The notes under the pieces were generated by a model. The model ran no database searches. It was not told the DNA's origin and saw only the letters and a program-made list of their open reading frames with translations. This document shows positions 6,538 through 16,062 of a DNA stretch of 36,130 bases, one piece after another. The DNA is from JBBQSF01 sp038214085 (GTDB taxonomy: Bacteria; Bacteroidota; Bacteroidia; Bacteroidales; CG2-30-32-10): contig JBBQSF010000011.1 of the NCBI GenBank assembly GCA_038214085.1, forward strand, positions 1 through 36,130, written 5' to 3'. The position numbers were made by a program, and so were the translations under genes. Position 1 is the stretch's first letter, and each line of letters opens with the position of its first letter.

Positions 6538-9033
6538 TTATTCTGGATTTACCTGATTTTTTCTCAATGAATTCAACACAAATTTCAAATCGGAATAGCT
6601 AACATTATCTCCAAAAAATTCTTTTGCTGCAGTGAGCGAAGAAGTGTTATGATCCACAAAGAAATCGCTGATTTTTTTAATTTTTTCAGAATCCACAAAC
6701 TGCTCCACTTCCAGTTCGCCAAGTGAAACATAATGTGCCAGATGCCCTTCAATAGTTAATGGAGAAAACCCACGCTCAGCAGCTATTTCAGCAATGGTTT
6801 TCCCTGAATTGAACATTTCAAAACTAAGTTTTTTACTGTTGACTTTCGCTTTTTTTATTTTAATTTCAGGTTCCAAAATTTCAGTCTGCTCTGCCTCTAT
6901 TCCTTGATCATTACAATATTCATTAATTATTGAAAGTATATCGCTGCCGTAGTGCTGAATTCTTTTTTGCCCAAAACCTTTTACCATTGATAATTCTTCA
7001 AAATTTCTGGGCATGCGATCCATAAGATCCATAAGATGTTTTTGATGCATTATCATAAATGCTTTGGCATTGTTTTCCTCGGCAACAGTTTTGCGCCACG
7101 CTTTTAATTCCTGATAAAGTTCTGAATGTGGAATATTTTTAGTTGATTTTATTTTTTCAGATTTTTTAGGTTTCTGAATTGTATTAAAATCAATTTCTGC
7201 ATTTGCCTGCACCTTTAATAATTCAAGCGTTTTGAAACCATCAATACAATTTTTCAGTATTGATTTTTTAACAAAAGCAACAAGCTGGAGCTTAGAGATA
7301 TATTCTAAAACCTGCACTCTTACTGCTTTATTATCTGTTTCTAAAATGTAACTTTCGAAAAAAGGAATCAACAACGATTCAATGATTTCAGAAAAATAGG
7401 TTGCTGCTTTTTTAATTCTTTCCTGAATATTTTCATTTTCTTCAGGTGCTTCATTCTGCGCAAACAACTGATTTAACTGTATTTTAAAACGGTCAGCGAC
7501 AGAATATATTTTCCCGATAAATTCATTTTCAATCTGATAAACTTCAGAAATCATAACCGGATCAAGAATATTTTTATTTTCGTCAAGAGCTCTGCCAAGC
7601 GAATAAAATAATTTCTTTAGCCCAGTGAAATCAAACAATTCAAGAAGCAATGTTTGTTGAAACAAAATTTTTGAGGCTTCCAGTTCTGATTCATTTGGTT
7701 CCTCTTCATGCGACTTTTTAGTAAATTCAGTAATGGTGTCATCCGTCTTGATTCCATTGATTGTAATTGGAGAGCTCAATACCAAGCCTTCGAGTGTTCG
7801 GCAGCGGCTCAATGCAACATAAACCTGCCCAAAAGCAAAAGAAGCCTGTGCATCAATAATTGCTTTTTCAAACGTTAAACCCTGACTTTTGTGAATGGTA
7901 ATTGCCCATGCGAGCTTTAACGGATATTGCATAAATGTACCAATCACATTTTCTTTTACTTCTTTAGTCGATTCGTCCAAGGAATATTTCACATTTTGCC
8001 AGTCAACTATGTTTACAGGTATTTCAGCAAGATCTCCCGGACATTTTACATAAACAATATCTTCTTCAATCAATGTAATTTTTCCAATTTTCCCATTGTA
8101 ATAAAGCTTTTCGCGCGATGAATCATTTTTAACAAACATCACTTGTGCTCCTTTTTTTAATTCAAGGTTTGTTTCGGTAGGAAATATATAGGGCGGAAAA
8201 TCTCCGTCAATTCTAGCTTTAGCGAAAAATGAGGTATTTTTATTTTCGCTTAATTTTTTATTATTGATTTCTGCTGCATTTGAATTGTGCGTGGTAAGAA
8301 TGATGTAACCTTCTTCGTCCTTAGGTTTAAAGCCGGGAATGTAGCGCTTGTTTATTTCTTCAAGCACTTCGTTGTTTACCGCTTTGGTTCTGACTTTGCT
8401 CAGTAAATCGATAAAATATTTGTCGGTCTGACGAAAGATATGAGTTAGTTCAATGGTGACGAAACCTGCTTTCTGTAATGCCCTACTTCCAAAAAAATAA
8501 AAGGTATCGTAATAATCGCGGAGCAAGATCCATTCATCGTCTTTAACCACAGGCGAAAGTTGATGCAAATCACCAATCATTAGCAATTGAACGCCGCCAA
8601 AGGGTTTTGATCTGTTTTTGTATTTACGCAATACTTCGTCAATAGCATCGAGCATATCCGAACGCACCATGCTTATTTCATCAATCACAAGCAGGTCGAG
8701 GCTTTGAATAAGTTTAATTTTTTCTTTATTAAATCTTTTTGCTGCTGGTGAAGGTTTTAAATGTGAAATTGTATTTCCTTTATTGCTTAAAATACCATCC
8801 GGAATCTGCGGCCCAAAGGACATTTGAAAGAACGAATGTATAGTAACACCACCTGCATTTATTGCTGCAACACCAGTAGGTGCAACCACTGCCATGCGTT
8901 TTGGTGATATTTTTTTAAGCTGATGTAAGAAAGTGGTTTTACCTGTTCCTGCTTTCCCTGTAAGGAAAATAGATCTGTTGGTAAATTGAACAAAATCGTA
9001 AGCCAGCTTTAATTGAGAATTTTCAAAAATCAT
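6538..9033 (-). CDS. PIF1-like superfamily 1 helicase with HRDC and C-terminal helix-turn-helix domains
   Basis: Start chosen at 9033 (MIFENSQLKLAY), where ATG overlaps the TGA of the upstream permease gene as ATGA; the longer form from 9093 adds 20 implausible residues inside that gene. Seen in 831 residues: Walker A GKAGTGKTT (26-34), Walker B LLVIDEISMV (about 114-123), HIFRQTD, and a UvrD_C_2-type motor motif HKSQGLTFEKAIID with VALSRCRTLEGLVL (about 385-430). An HRDC domain follows (LYQELKAWRKTVAEEN, MVKGFGQKRIQHYG, about 650-720), then a winged-helix-like tail (KTIAEIAAERGFSPLTIEGH). Family knowledge: PIF1/RecD-like helicases unwind DNA 5'-3' in replication and repair. Same-strand coupling to a sulfite-exporter-like permease has no obvious functional meaning. 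Confidence 0.9.
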   Translation of the reverse strand: MIFENSQLKLAYDFVQFTNRSIFLTGKAGTGKTTFLHQLKKISPKRMAVVAPTGVAAINAGGVTIHSFFQMSFGPQIPDGILSNKGNTISHLKPSPAAKRFNKEKIKLIQSLDLLVIDEISMVRSDMLDAIDEVLRKYKNRSKPFGGVQLLMIGDLHQLSPVVKDDEWILLRDYYDTFYFFGSRALQKAGFVTIELTHIFRQTDKYFIDLLSKVRTKAVNNEVLEEINKRYIPGFKPKDEEGYIILTTHNSNAAEINNKKLSENKNTSFFAKARIDGDFPPYIFPTETNLELKKGAQVMFVKNDSSREKLYYNGKIGKITLIEEDIVYVKCPGDLAEIPVNIVDWQNVKYSLDESTKEVKENVIGTFMQYPLKLAWAITIHKSQGLTFEKAIIDAQASFAFGQVYVALSRCRTLEGLVLSSPITINGIKTDDTITEFTKKSHEEEPNESELEASKILFQQTLLLELFDFTGLKKLFYSLGRALDENKNILDPVMISEVYQIENEFIGKIYSVADRFKIQLNQLFAQNEAPEENENIQERIKKAATYFSEIIESLLIPFFESYILETDNKAVRVQVLEYISKLQLVAFVKKSILKNCIDGFKTLELLKVQANAEIDFNTIQKPKKSEKIKSTKNIPHSELYQELKAWRKTVAEENNAKAFMIMHQKHLMDLMDRMPRNFEELSMVKGFGQKRIQHYGSDILSIINEYCNDQGIEAEQTEILEPEIKIKKAKVNSKKLSFEMFNSGKTIAEIAAERGFSPLTIEGHLAHYVSLGELEVEQFVDSEKIKKISDFFVDHNTSSLTAAKEFFGDNVSYSDLKFVLNSLRKNQVNPE

Positions 9034-9803
9034 GAATATTGTTTTAATAAAAAAATAAATCCGATAACAAATCCGATGCTTACCACGCTCCATTTAAAAA
9101 TCGCAGGATTCACATGTCCCGCAAGTTTGCTTCCCATATATCCACCCAGATATGCAGCAAGAGCCATAACTAACACAACCGGCCATATTACTTTATCAGA
9201 AAATAAAAAGAACAAAGCTGCTGCAACATTTGCACTCAGCGAAAGCGTTTGTTTAAGCGCATTCAACCTGATCAGTTTATCTTCAATAATTAGTGCAAGA
9301 ACCGCCAGCAGAATCACGCCCAAACCAGCGCCAAAATATCCACCATAAACAGTAGCAAAAAAAATTAATATCGCTTTTAACACAAATTTTTCTGATGATA
9401 TTTTTTCTTCCGAATCACGTTTTTTCAATGCATTTTTCAGCCTGTCCTGAAACATGAGTAAAAAGGATGCAAGAAAAATCAAGTATGGCACGAGTTGCGT
9501 AAAAATCTTTTCATCAGAAAACAGCAACAGCAAACCGCCTGTTATTCCTCCTGCAACAGCAAATGGAATCATCTGAACCATTCGTTTTTTTTGTCCTTTC
9601 AAATCATTACGTTGGGCAATGGTTCCGCCTATATATCCAGGGCACAATGCAATGGTATTGGTAACATTTGCAAACACAGGAGGAATGCCTAAAGCCACCA
9701 ATACAGGATATGTGATTAGTGTTCCACCACCGGCAATGGCATTGATAAAACCTGCGCCAATAGCGGAAATACATATTATGGAATAAAAAAGAAAATCTGT
9801 CAT
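9030..9803 (-). CDS. TauE/SafE family (TSUP) membrane permease
   Basis: Seen: 257 residues, mostly hydrophobic, with two similar halves. The N-terminal half contains GAGFINAIAGGGTLITYPVL and ALGIPPVFANVTNTIALCPGYIGG, the classic TSUP start; the C-terminal half has GAGLGVILLAVLALI and ALAAYLGGYMGSKLAGHVNPAIFKW. Family knowledge: these permeases export sulfite, sulfoacetate or other small organic anions; the substrate here cannot be read from sequence. The TGA stop overlaps the helicase ATG (9030-9033), so the two are co-transcribed and translationally coupled. The 520-base region upstream shows no clear promoter match on this strand. Confidence 0.88.
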   Translation of the reverse strand: MTDFLFYSIICISAIGAGFINAIAGGGTLITYPVLVALGIPPVFANVTNTIALCPGYIGGTIAQRNDLKGQKKRMVQMIPFAVAGGITGGLLLLFSDEKIFTQLVPYLIFLASFLLMFQDRLKNALKKRDSEEKISSEKFVLKAILIFFATVYGGYFGAGLGVILLAVLALIIEDKLIRLNALKQTLSLSANVAAALFFLFSDKVIWPVVLVMALAAYLGGYMGSKLAGHVNPAIFKWSVVSIGFVIGFIFLLKQYS

Positions 9804-10007
9804 AAATTGAATTGCTAAGTTATTTATTTTGCCTCAATAATGCCGAAAAAAATATTTGCTAAAAAAATATCTGCGCTGGTTTTATATAAATCTTAGAAAA
9901 CACTTAATCAAATAATCTTTTTTAAGAATATTTCGTTAAACAAATACTTAAATAACACAAAGGAATAATTATTTTCTATAAATATTTTTTTATGTTAATA
10001 CATTTAA

Positions 10008-10015
10008 TATATTTG
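10008..10015 (+). promoter_or_regulatory. -7 promoter box upstream of the AG-tract leader
   Basis: TATATTTG, matching TAnnTTTG. Transcription would start near 10021 and run through the small ORF and AG tract into the terminator at 10184. No -33 TTG at the expected spacing. Confidence 0.35.
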
Positions 10016-10025
10016 CATTGTTCTT

Positions 10026-10157
<132 letters not shown>

Positions 10158-10183
10158 CAAAAAATCCGTATATTTTACATTTC

Positions 10184-10217
10184 AAACCCGACAGCTTATT
10201 TGCTGCTCGGGTTTTTT
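10184..10217 (+). terminator. Rho-independent terminator or attenuator in the leader
   Basis: AAACCCGA (10184-10191) pairs with TCGGGTTT (10207-10214), continued by CAGC/GCTG with one bulged C; the loop is TTATTT and six T follow the stem. It faces plus and would end a roughly 200-nt transcript from the box at 10008, or attenuate the gene at 10326. Confidence 0.75.
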
Positions 10218-10325
10218 GTTTCCAAATATATTTTATTTGTGCAAAGATTTATGTAAAGAAAGGAGGAATTAATTAAGAAAAATGATTGTTTACCAATAAA
10301 ATGTCTAATTTTAAACACTTAACTC

Positions 10326-13300
10326 ATGAAAACAAAGTTACAATTAAAAAGAAAATTATTAACAGGCCTAATCATGTTTACGATTGCATTATTGGGCAGT
10401 ATGTTTTGCCCTGCTCAAAACACACAAATGCCAATTTGGTGTATGGATAATCAGTACTATAGCTTTCTTGATCAAAGTTTTCATAATTATCCAGCCACCC
10501 CAATTAATTCATATATGCGTAGTTCATATCAGGATAGAAATGGAAAACTCTTGTTCTATATATCTAATTACGAAGTATATAACAATTTCGGCGATTTAAT
10601 CGGAACTATCAACGATCCAAACACTCCATTACTTACATTTTTAAATGATGTTGAAATTGTACCTATGACACCAGATTTGAACTGTTCGAGATTTTATGTT
10701 TTTTGGTTTACTGCTACAGGTCCTTTAAGTCAATGTTATTTATATTATACAATCATTGATATGACGCTAAATAACGGCATAGGAGGTATAAATGCAAACG
10801 AACGTCAAGTAAAAGTAACAAATGCAAATGGCCATTATGAATGGGGCGGAATAGCCGTAAGCAAAAATATTCCAACAACACAAAATAGATATTTATATTA
10901 CCTTGGATATATTGGAACTCAATATGGAGTGTGTCGTCTGACAGTTGGAACAACTATTTCAGTGCCAACGATGATTTACAATACTGGCAGTAATCATGAA
11001 GGAACATGGGAAATGGATTTATCACCTGATGGAACTAAATTAGCATGGGGGTCGCCCATGGTTACCAGTTACTACTTGATAGGCCTTGATGCTAATGGAA
11101 ATTATCTTTCGAATAGTTTCAGGAATATAGCAACAAATAATTGGTCTGAAAGAAATAGATTTGTTGAATTTTCGTCAAATAGCCAATACTTGTTTTTCAT
11201 TGACTGGCAAGCAACTTATCCCTTTAATTCGATAATCAAATACATTGACACGAATAATCCATTAAGTACTCCCCAAGTTGTATCAGGATGGAACCCACCA
11301 GATAACAAGTCAACAAAATTAGAACTTGGGTTAGATGGTAGAATATGGGCAGGAACATCCAATAGTATTCAGGGAATAAATACAAGTACATTTACTGTTG
11401 ATCAAACTAAAGCCTGTACGCTCCCTTTGCATACATTAAATTCAGATTTCTACAATCTCTCAAGCCAAATTGATGGCTATAATTATGATGAATTATATCA
11501 AACAACAGAACCTGTTTGTTGTCAATCACAGATTGCTTATGATTCCTATTCATACACAGCAACGGCAAGTGGGACATGGACAACAAATTCAAATCCAATT
11601 GCTCCAGGTGTTAATAATATAAACGTTGAGTATCGTATTATTATTCCGGTTGGCATGAATATTACCATTGAGGATATGACTTTTAATTTCGGTCTTAACG
11701 CAAAAGTAATTATTTGTCCAGGAGCAAATTTAACATTAAAAGGGACAACGTTTCAAGGATTAACTCAATGTGGTTCAATGTGGAAAGGTGTTGAAGTTTG
11801 GGCAAGTAGTAGCTCAATTATTGGTCAGCTTATAATGCATCAGAGCGGAACACGTCGGTCAATGATTGCAGATGCTATTTGTGCAGTTAGGCTTTTTCAA
11901 GAAGGCACACCGCCATATAATTATACTGGAGGTGATATTACAGCAACCTATTCCATTTTCAGAAACAATTTACAGGGTATTGTTGCAACTTCAAACACAA
12001 TAAATCCGGGGCTGCTATTAAATGATAATATTTTTGAAACAACAACAGGTGGAATGAAATATCCTCATTTAGGTGAAATCGCTATTGATTATATTAATAC
12101 TACCGATGATGGCATGATTCTAATAAAAAGAGATACATTCAAGCTTGCTTCAAAAGCCATTATTAGCACTGATGCCAAGTATTCTGTAAGTGCTTCTGTA
12201 TTCAGTAACCTTTCAATTGGCATTTATGCAACAGTGGTTACCCCAAGTTTTTTAAGCAGTCATACAATTATCGATAATATTTTTAACGAAGTGCATACTT
12301 CCATCAGAATTGATGGAGGAAAATACGATTATATAAAAGGCAATAGCTTTAATCCACTTGGAGGCTCTCAGGCAACAAATTTTTATGGTATTTTCCTGAA
12401 CGGTACCCAAAATTTCAGTGTTTATGACAATACTTTTAACCGAATAAAATATGGAATATATTGCAACAATGGAGTAATTGGTGTGATAAAAAAATATAAT
12501 GCCGACTCTGATGGAAACCATTTTATGGGATGTTACCGAGGCATACAAACAGTTGGGACTAATTGTGCTCCTGATTGCAGATCTGGTGTTTTAATAAAAT
12601 GCAATTACTTTTACAATTACCAGACAAGTGGTGAGTTTTCAACAGCATGGTATAATGGTGGCTCAATTTTCAAACAAGGTGAATACACAACTTTACAAAT
12701 AGAAAACTATAAACAAGCAGGCAATGAATGGCATCATTCCGATACAAGAACAGATGTTACAGCAGTAACAAATTATCCTTTCAATTATTATCATCACATT
12801 AGTCCATCATATTGTATTCCCACAAAAAACAGCACTTCCGGTATGACTTTGGTTCAAAGTCCGTGTGTAAAAACGAATACTTCTTGCGTTGCTGAACTAG
12901 GAGGAGGCGAGACATTGGTAAGTGCTGAATTAACTGCGTTTTCTTCGTCTTCAGTAAATGAACATAGTATTTTACCAGATCAAATAAGCATGATTGATAA
13001 TACCATTTATTATTATTTGACCAACAACCAGTCAGATAGTATTGCACTGTTTCTCGAAAAAGCAAATTCAGATTATGCCAAAATGCAACTTTTACCAATT
13101 TATATCAAAAATGGAAGTATTAGCAAGGCTCAGAAGTTATTGAATCAATTAAAAATAAGCGATGTAAGTACAGCAACTGATACTGACAGAACTCAGAAAA
13201 TTCAATTACTTGAGATGCAACTAAACTGGAAAAAGCAGAGCATTTCTCCTTACAAAATGTCGCCCGCTGATGAATTTTTGCTTAGGGATTTAGCCACATA

Positions 13301-13679
13301 CAACACACAAGCTTCGGTAAATGCAAAATCACTGTTAAGTATGGTTTTTGGTGACATTTTCCAAATTCCTTGGCTAAATGACACTCTTGCTAATGCAAAG
13401 ATTATAAATTTGAACGAAACCGCAGATTTTTTGGGTAATGCGTATCCAAATCCTTTTGACAATATTACTACTATCAAATACCAAACACCTGATTCCTGCA
13501 ACAAACCCAAACTGGAAATTTATGACATCACAGGCCGCTTGATATTTTCATACAACCTTAACAAAGGAAAATCTATGTTAAGTATTAGCTCTGCCAATTT
13601 CGAAAATGGAGTTTACATTTATCAAATGGTAATTGATGGAATTATTATTGAACAAAAGAAAATGATTGTTACTAAATAG
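10326..13679 (+). CDS. T9SS type A sorting domain protein with right-handed beta-helix region
   Basis: Seen: 1117 residues with a signal peptide (KLLTGLIMFTIALLGSMFCPAQ). The N-terminal 370 residues look like a beta-propeller (YLYYLGYIGTQYGVCRLTV, LSPDGTKLAWGSP, LGLDGRIWAGTSN). The middle, about 440-850, has parallel beta-helix/NosD-like turns (NPGLLLNDNIFETTTGG, IIDNIFNEVHTSIRID, FSVYDNTFNRIKYGIYCNN). The C-terminus is a type A sorting domain: NAYPNPFDNITTIKYQ, LEIYDITGRLIF, GVYIYQMVIDG, ending KKMIVTK. Family knowledge: export by T9SS, then release or anchoring at the surface. Substrate unknown; beta-helices often bind or cleave polysaccharide, but no catalytic residues are recognisable. 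A terminator closes the gene at 13689. Its leader carries a (AG)15 tract. Confidence 0.88.
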   Translation: MKTKLQLKRKLLTGLIMFTIALLGSMFCPAQNTQMPIWCMDNQYYSFLDQSFHNYPATPINSYMRSSYQDRNGKLLFYISNYEVYNNFGDLIGTINDPNTPLLTFLNDVEIVPMTPDLNCSRFYVFWFTATGPLSQCYLYYTIIDMTLNNGIGGINANERQVKVTNANGHYEWGGIAVSKNIPTTQNRYLYYLGYIGTQYGVCRLTVGTTISVPTMIYNTGSNHEGTWEMDLSPDGTKLAWGSPMVTSYYLIGLDANGNYLSNSFRNIATNNWSERNRFVEFSSNSQYLFFIDWQATYPFNSIIKYIDTNNPLSTPQVVSGWNPPDNKSTKLELGLDGRIWAGTSNSIQGINTSTFTVDQTKACTLPLHTLNSDFYNLSSQIDGYNYDELYQTTEPVCCQSQIAYDSYSYTATASGTWTTNSNPIAPGVNNINVEYRIIIPVGMNITIEDMTFNFGLNAKVIICPGANLTLKGTTFQGLTQCGSMWKGVEVWASSSSIIGQLIMHQSGTRRSMIADAICAVRLFQEGTPPYNYTGGDITATYSIFRNNLQGIVATSNTINPGLLLNDNIFETTTGGMKYPHLGEIAIDYINTTDDGMILIKRDTFKLASKAIISTDAKYSVSASVFSNLSIGIYATVVTPSFLSSHTIIDNIFNEVHTSIRIDGGKYDYIKGNSFNPLGGSQATNFYGIFLNGTQNFSVYDNTFNRIKYGIYCNNGVIGVIKKYNADSDGNHFMGCYRGIQTVGTNCAPDCRSGVLIKCNYFYNYQTSGEFSTAWYNGGSIFKQGEYTTLQIENYKQAGNEWHHSDTRTDVTAVTNYPFNYYHHISPSYCIPTKNSTSGMTLVQSPCVKTNTSCVAELGGGETLVSAELTAFSSSSVNEHSILPDQISMIDNTIYYYLTNNQSDSIALFLEKANSDYAKMQLLPIYIKNGSISKAQKLLNQLKISDVSTATDTDRTQKIQLLEMQLNWKKQSISPYKMSPADEFLLRDLATYNTQASVNAKSLLSMVFGDIFQIPWLNDTLANAKIINLNETADFLGNAYPNPFDNITTIKYQTPDSCNKPKLEIYDITGRLIFSYNLNKGKSMLSISSANFENGVYIYQMVIDGIIIEQKKMIVTK

Positions 13680-13688
13680 TTAAATTCT

Positions 13689-13718
13689 GGGGTTGTGGCA
13701 TATCCACAACCCCTTCTT
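13689..13718 (+). terminator. Rho-independent terminator after the beta-helix protein gene
   Basis: Perfect 10-bp stem GGGGTTGTGG/CCACAACCCC with a CATAT loop, followed by TTCTT. It lies only 6 bases before the next ATG (13724), so it may also lie in that gene's leader. Confidence 0.8.
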
Positions 13719-13723
13719 AATTT

Positions 13724-15226
13724 ATGAAATATTATATTTTCTTAATCTTCATTTGTTTCTTTTTAGAAACATCATCCTCTGCTCAAACTGTGAGGTTTGA
13801 CAAATGTTATACTTTAGGTAGTTACTGCAATGGATTAGCCGTAACAAATGATAACAATTTCTACATTATAGCAGGATATCAAAATAACGAACCTTCATTT
13901 ATAGACACCACGCTCAATTCATTTGTAATGAAAGTAGATTTGCATGGCGACACTTTTTTTACAAAAAAATATGGATATTCAGGTTTTGGTTTTTTTAATG
14001 ATATATGTAAAACAAATGATAGTAGTTTTATATGTGTTGGTGTTTTTCAAAGCATTGTACCTGATAATGAATATGATTACGACCTTTATGTCGTTAAAAT
14101 AAATTCAAATGGTGATACAATCTGGACTAAAAGGTATTCATGCCCCGGCGATTCTACATATGCTGCATATTCGGTTATTGAGTCACAAAATAAAAATATT
14201 TTTATCGCTGGATATCAATACGCTTGGACTGACGACAATTTTTGCAGTTTGATAATCAAATTAGACTCATTTGGCAATTTGATTTGGAGAAAATGTTACA
14301 AATCAACCAACCCCTATCCATATAATTTAAACTTTATTATGAATTGGGTTTCTGAGATAAGGGAGACCAATGACAATTGTATAATTGCTGCGGGTGGGAA
14401 AGGTGAATATATAAATGGGAATCCATCCATTTTCAAAGTTGATTCAACAGGGAATATTCTTTGGAGCAAAACTTATTATGGTAGTTCTGAACTCGATTGT
14501 TGTAATAGTATTGAGAAAACTTTAGACAATAATTATATTATTTCAATAAGTTATCAAGATATTGAACAACCACATAGAATCTGTTTTCTAAAGGTTGACC
14601 TTTTCGGAAACAAAATATGGCAGAAGAAATATTCTTATTTTTACAGTGGCGGTTTTACCAAAGCAATACCAACATCTGATGGAGGATATGTCGGATGTGG
14701 AATCTCTGATTACGCTGACAATATATTACCAGATATGGATGGCTTTTTAATTAAATTAGATTCGAATGGGGATTCATTATGGATGAGATATTTTGGGACA
14801 AACCAGCAACATGATTTATTTTTTGATGTGAAACAAACTCCAGACAAGGGATATATTATGACAGGCGAAACATACAGCTATAACCCAGGTGGCAGCAGCC
14901 TCTGGCTTGTAAAAGTGGATAGCCTCGGGTTGTTATTTCCTGTTGGAATAAATGAAGAGCCTTTGTTTCCATTGGCAACCATAAATGCTTTTCCAAATCC
15001 TGCTGTTTTACAATTTACCATAAGCACTTTTGTTCCTGAATTTTCTAGCAATGCAGAAGTTTTACTTTTTAACATGCAAGGAAAACAACTGGCAAATTAC
15101 CCATTGCAAAAAGGAGAAAACAACACAGAAATAAGCATGGAAAATTATGCTGCCGGAACATATTTGTATGTGCTGGCAATTGACAATTACAATGTAAGGA
15201 GTGGAAAGATAATTGTTGCAAAATAA
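13724..15226 (+). CDS. T9SS type A sorting domain protein with beta-propeller repeats
   Basis: Seen: 500 residues with a signal peptide (IFLIFICFFLETSSSAQ). At least five repeats follow the pattern D/N-S-x-G-N/D-x-x-W-x-K-x-Y: NSNGDTIWTKRY, DSFGNLIWRKCY, DSTGNILWSKTY, DLFGNKIWQKKY, DSNGDSLWMRYF. This is the layout of secreted beta-propellers annotated as delta-60-like repeats. The C-terminal type A domain has NAFPNPAVLQFTIS, VLLFNMQGKQLANY, AAGTYLYVLAID and ends GKIIVAK. The product is predicted to be secreted by T9SS; no enzymatic motif is visible. The start directly follows the terminator of the preceding gene, so its promoter must overlap or precede that terminator. Confidence 0.87.
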   Translation: MKYYIFLIFICFFLETSSSAQTVRFDKCYTLGSYCNGLAVTNDNNFYIIAGYQNNEPSFIDTTLNSFVMKVDLHGDTFFTKKYGYSGFGFFNDICKTNDSSFICVGVFQSIVPDNEYDYDLYVVKINSNGDTIWTKRYSCPGDSTYAAYSVIESQNKNIFIAGYQYAWTDDNFCSLIIKLDSFGNLIWRKCYKSTNPYPYNLNFIMNWVSEIRETNDNCIIAAGGKGEYINGNPSIFKVDSTGNILWSKTYYGSSELDCCNSIEKTLDNNYIISISYQDIEQPHRICFLKVDLFGNKIWQKKYSYFYSGGFTKAIPTSDGGYVGCGISDYADNILPDMDGFLIKLDSNGDSLWMRYFGTNQQHDLFFDVKQTPDKGYIMTGETYSYNPGGSSLWLVKVDSLGLLFPVGINEEPLFPLATINAFPNPAVLQFTISTFVPEFSSNAEVLLFNMQGKQLANYPLQKGENNTEISMENYAAGTYLYVLAIDNYNVRSGKIIVAK

Positions 15227-15251
15227 TTTTTTTATTTTCAATCATTACAAA

Positions 15252-15259
15252 TACCTTTG
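15252..15259 (+). promoter_or_regulatory. -7 promoter box of the DsrE-like lipoprotein gene
   Basis: TACCTTTG, full TAnnTTTG match, 14 bases before the ATG at 15274. The same octamer precedes the antiporter gene at 5565. Confidence 0.45.
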
Positions 15260-15273
15260 AAAAAAAAACGCTT

Positions 15274-15756
15274 ATGAAAAAAATTCTATTACTAGTATTT
15301 GCAACAGCAATTCTTTTTTCCTGTAATCAGGGCGAAAAAAAACAAGAAAAAGTTGTTATGTCAATGGATTCATTGGCCACTTTACCTTCTTGCTGTTCTA
15401 TGAAGGACGGTTTGCTCATTCACATTTCAAACAGCAGCAACGATCCGCACCGTGTGGTTATGGCACTTAAAATGGCTGCAATGATGTCGGAAGATAAACC
15501 AGTGCTTGTTTATTTTGATATCAAAGGAATTGAAGTGGTTTTAAAAGATGCCAAAGACATTACTTATCCTACGTTTCCTTCGGCTCAGGAATCGATTAAA
15601 AAACTTATTGAGAATAAGGTTACCGTTTTGGCCTGCCCCAGTTGCATGAAAGCTGCAGGGAAAACTGCTACAGATCTTATGCCTGGAGTTATTATGGCAG
15701 AAAAAGAAAGTTTTTTCAATTTCACAAAAGGTAGAATTATTTCTCTGGATTATTAG
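15274..15756 (+). CDS. DsrE-family lipoprotein
   Basis: Seen: 160 residues. The N-terminus MKKILLLVFATAILFSC is a lipoprotein signal with Cys17 as the lipidated residue. From about residue 44 it has a DsrE/DsrF-like alpha/beta fold: GLLIHISNSSNDPHRVVMAL, KPVLVYFDIKGIEVVLKDA, and KVTVLACPSCMKAAG. Family knowledge: DsrE-like proteins carry sulfur on a conserved Cys, normally in the cytoplasm. Here the protein should sit in the periplasm or outer membrane. A CPSC pair at the usual Cys position and a CC pair near residue 40 suggest thiol chemistry (inference). It has its own promoter box and a strong terminator, so it is a single-gene unit. Confidence 0.72.
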   Translation: MKKILLLVFATAILFSCNQGEKKQEKVVMSMDSLATLPSCCSMKDGLLIHISNSSNDPHRVVMALKMAAMMSEDKPVLVYFDIKGIEVVLKDAKDITYPTFPSAQESIKKLIENKVTVLACPSCMKAAGKTATDLMPGVIMAEKESFFNFTKGRIISLDY

Positions 15757-15771
15757 AATTTTTATTGCAAC

Positions 15772-15809
15772 AAAAAAGCTGCTTCAATAAATCGGAGCAG
15801 CTTTTTTTT
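15772..15809 (+). terminator. Rho-independent terminator after the DsrE-like gene
   Basis: AAAAAAGCTGCT (15772-15783) pairs with AGCAGCTTTTTT (15796-15807) around a 12-base loop, with a T run to 15809. Confidence 0.88.
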
Positions 15810-15890
15810 ATAATTATTCAAAATAAAAATATATGCTTAATAATAAAAAATTGTTAAAAATCTGTATAAAATTTCATATAGAATTTTTTA

Positions 15891-16020
15891 TTATGCCCCG
15901 TCAATTCGAGTTTTTCTATCGTCGCTTCTCGATAACCGCATACATTTTTATAATTGATTAATATATAGGAGCGGACTCGAAGTGACGATAGAAAAAGTAT
16001 CGAGAATAGGGGCACAATAA
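15891..16020. repeat. Imperfect inverted repeat of two 50-base arms (REP-like intergenic element)
   Basis: Left arm 15891-15939, right arm 15971-16020, spacer about 31 bases. The perfect core is TTTTTCTATCGTC (15911-15923) against GACGATAGAAAAA (15984-15996). Flanking CTTCTCGATA and TTCGAG motifs recur in both arms, with their order swapped. The motif TCGAAGTGACG resembles intergenic palindromes common in Bacteroidota genomes. It lies between the convergent DsrE-like and citF genes. Confidence 0.75.
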
Positions 16021-16062
16021 TTTCATGTTTTAAAATTTAAACAACCTCTAAGAATATTTCTT

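Noticed and set aside
9034..9093. Longer helicase start at 9093
   Set aside because: It lies within the permease gene; the ATGA overlap at 9033 gives a natural coupled start and a typical N-terminus.
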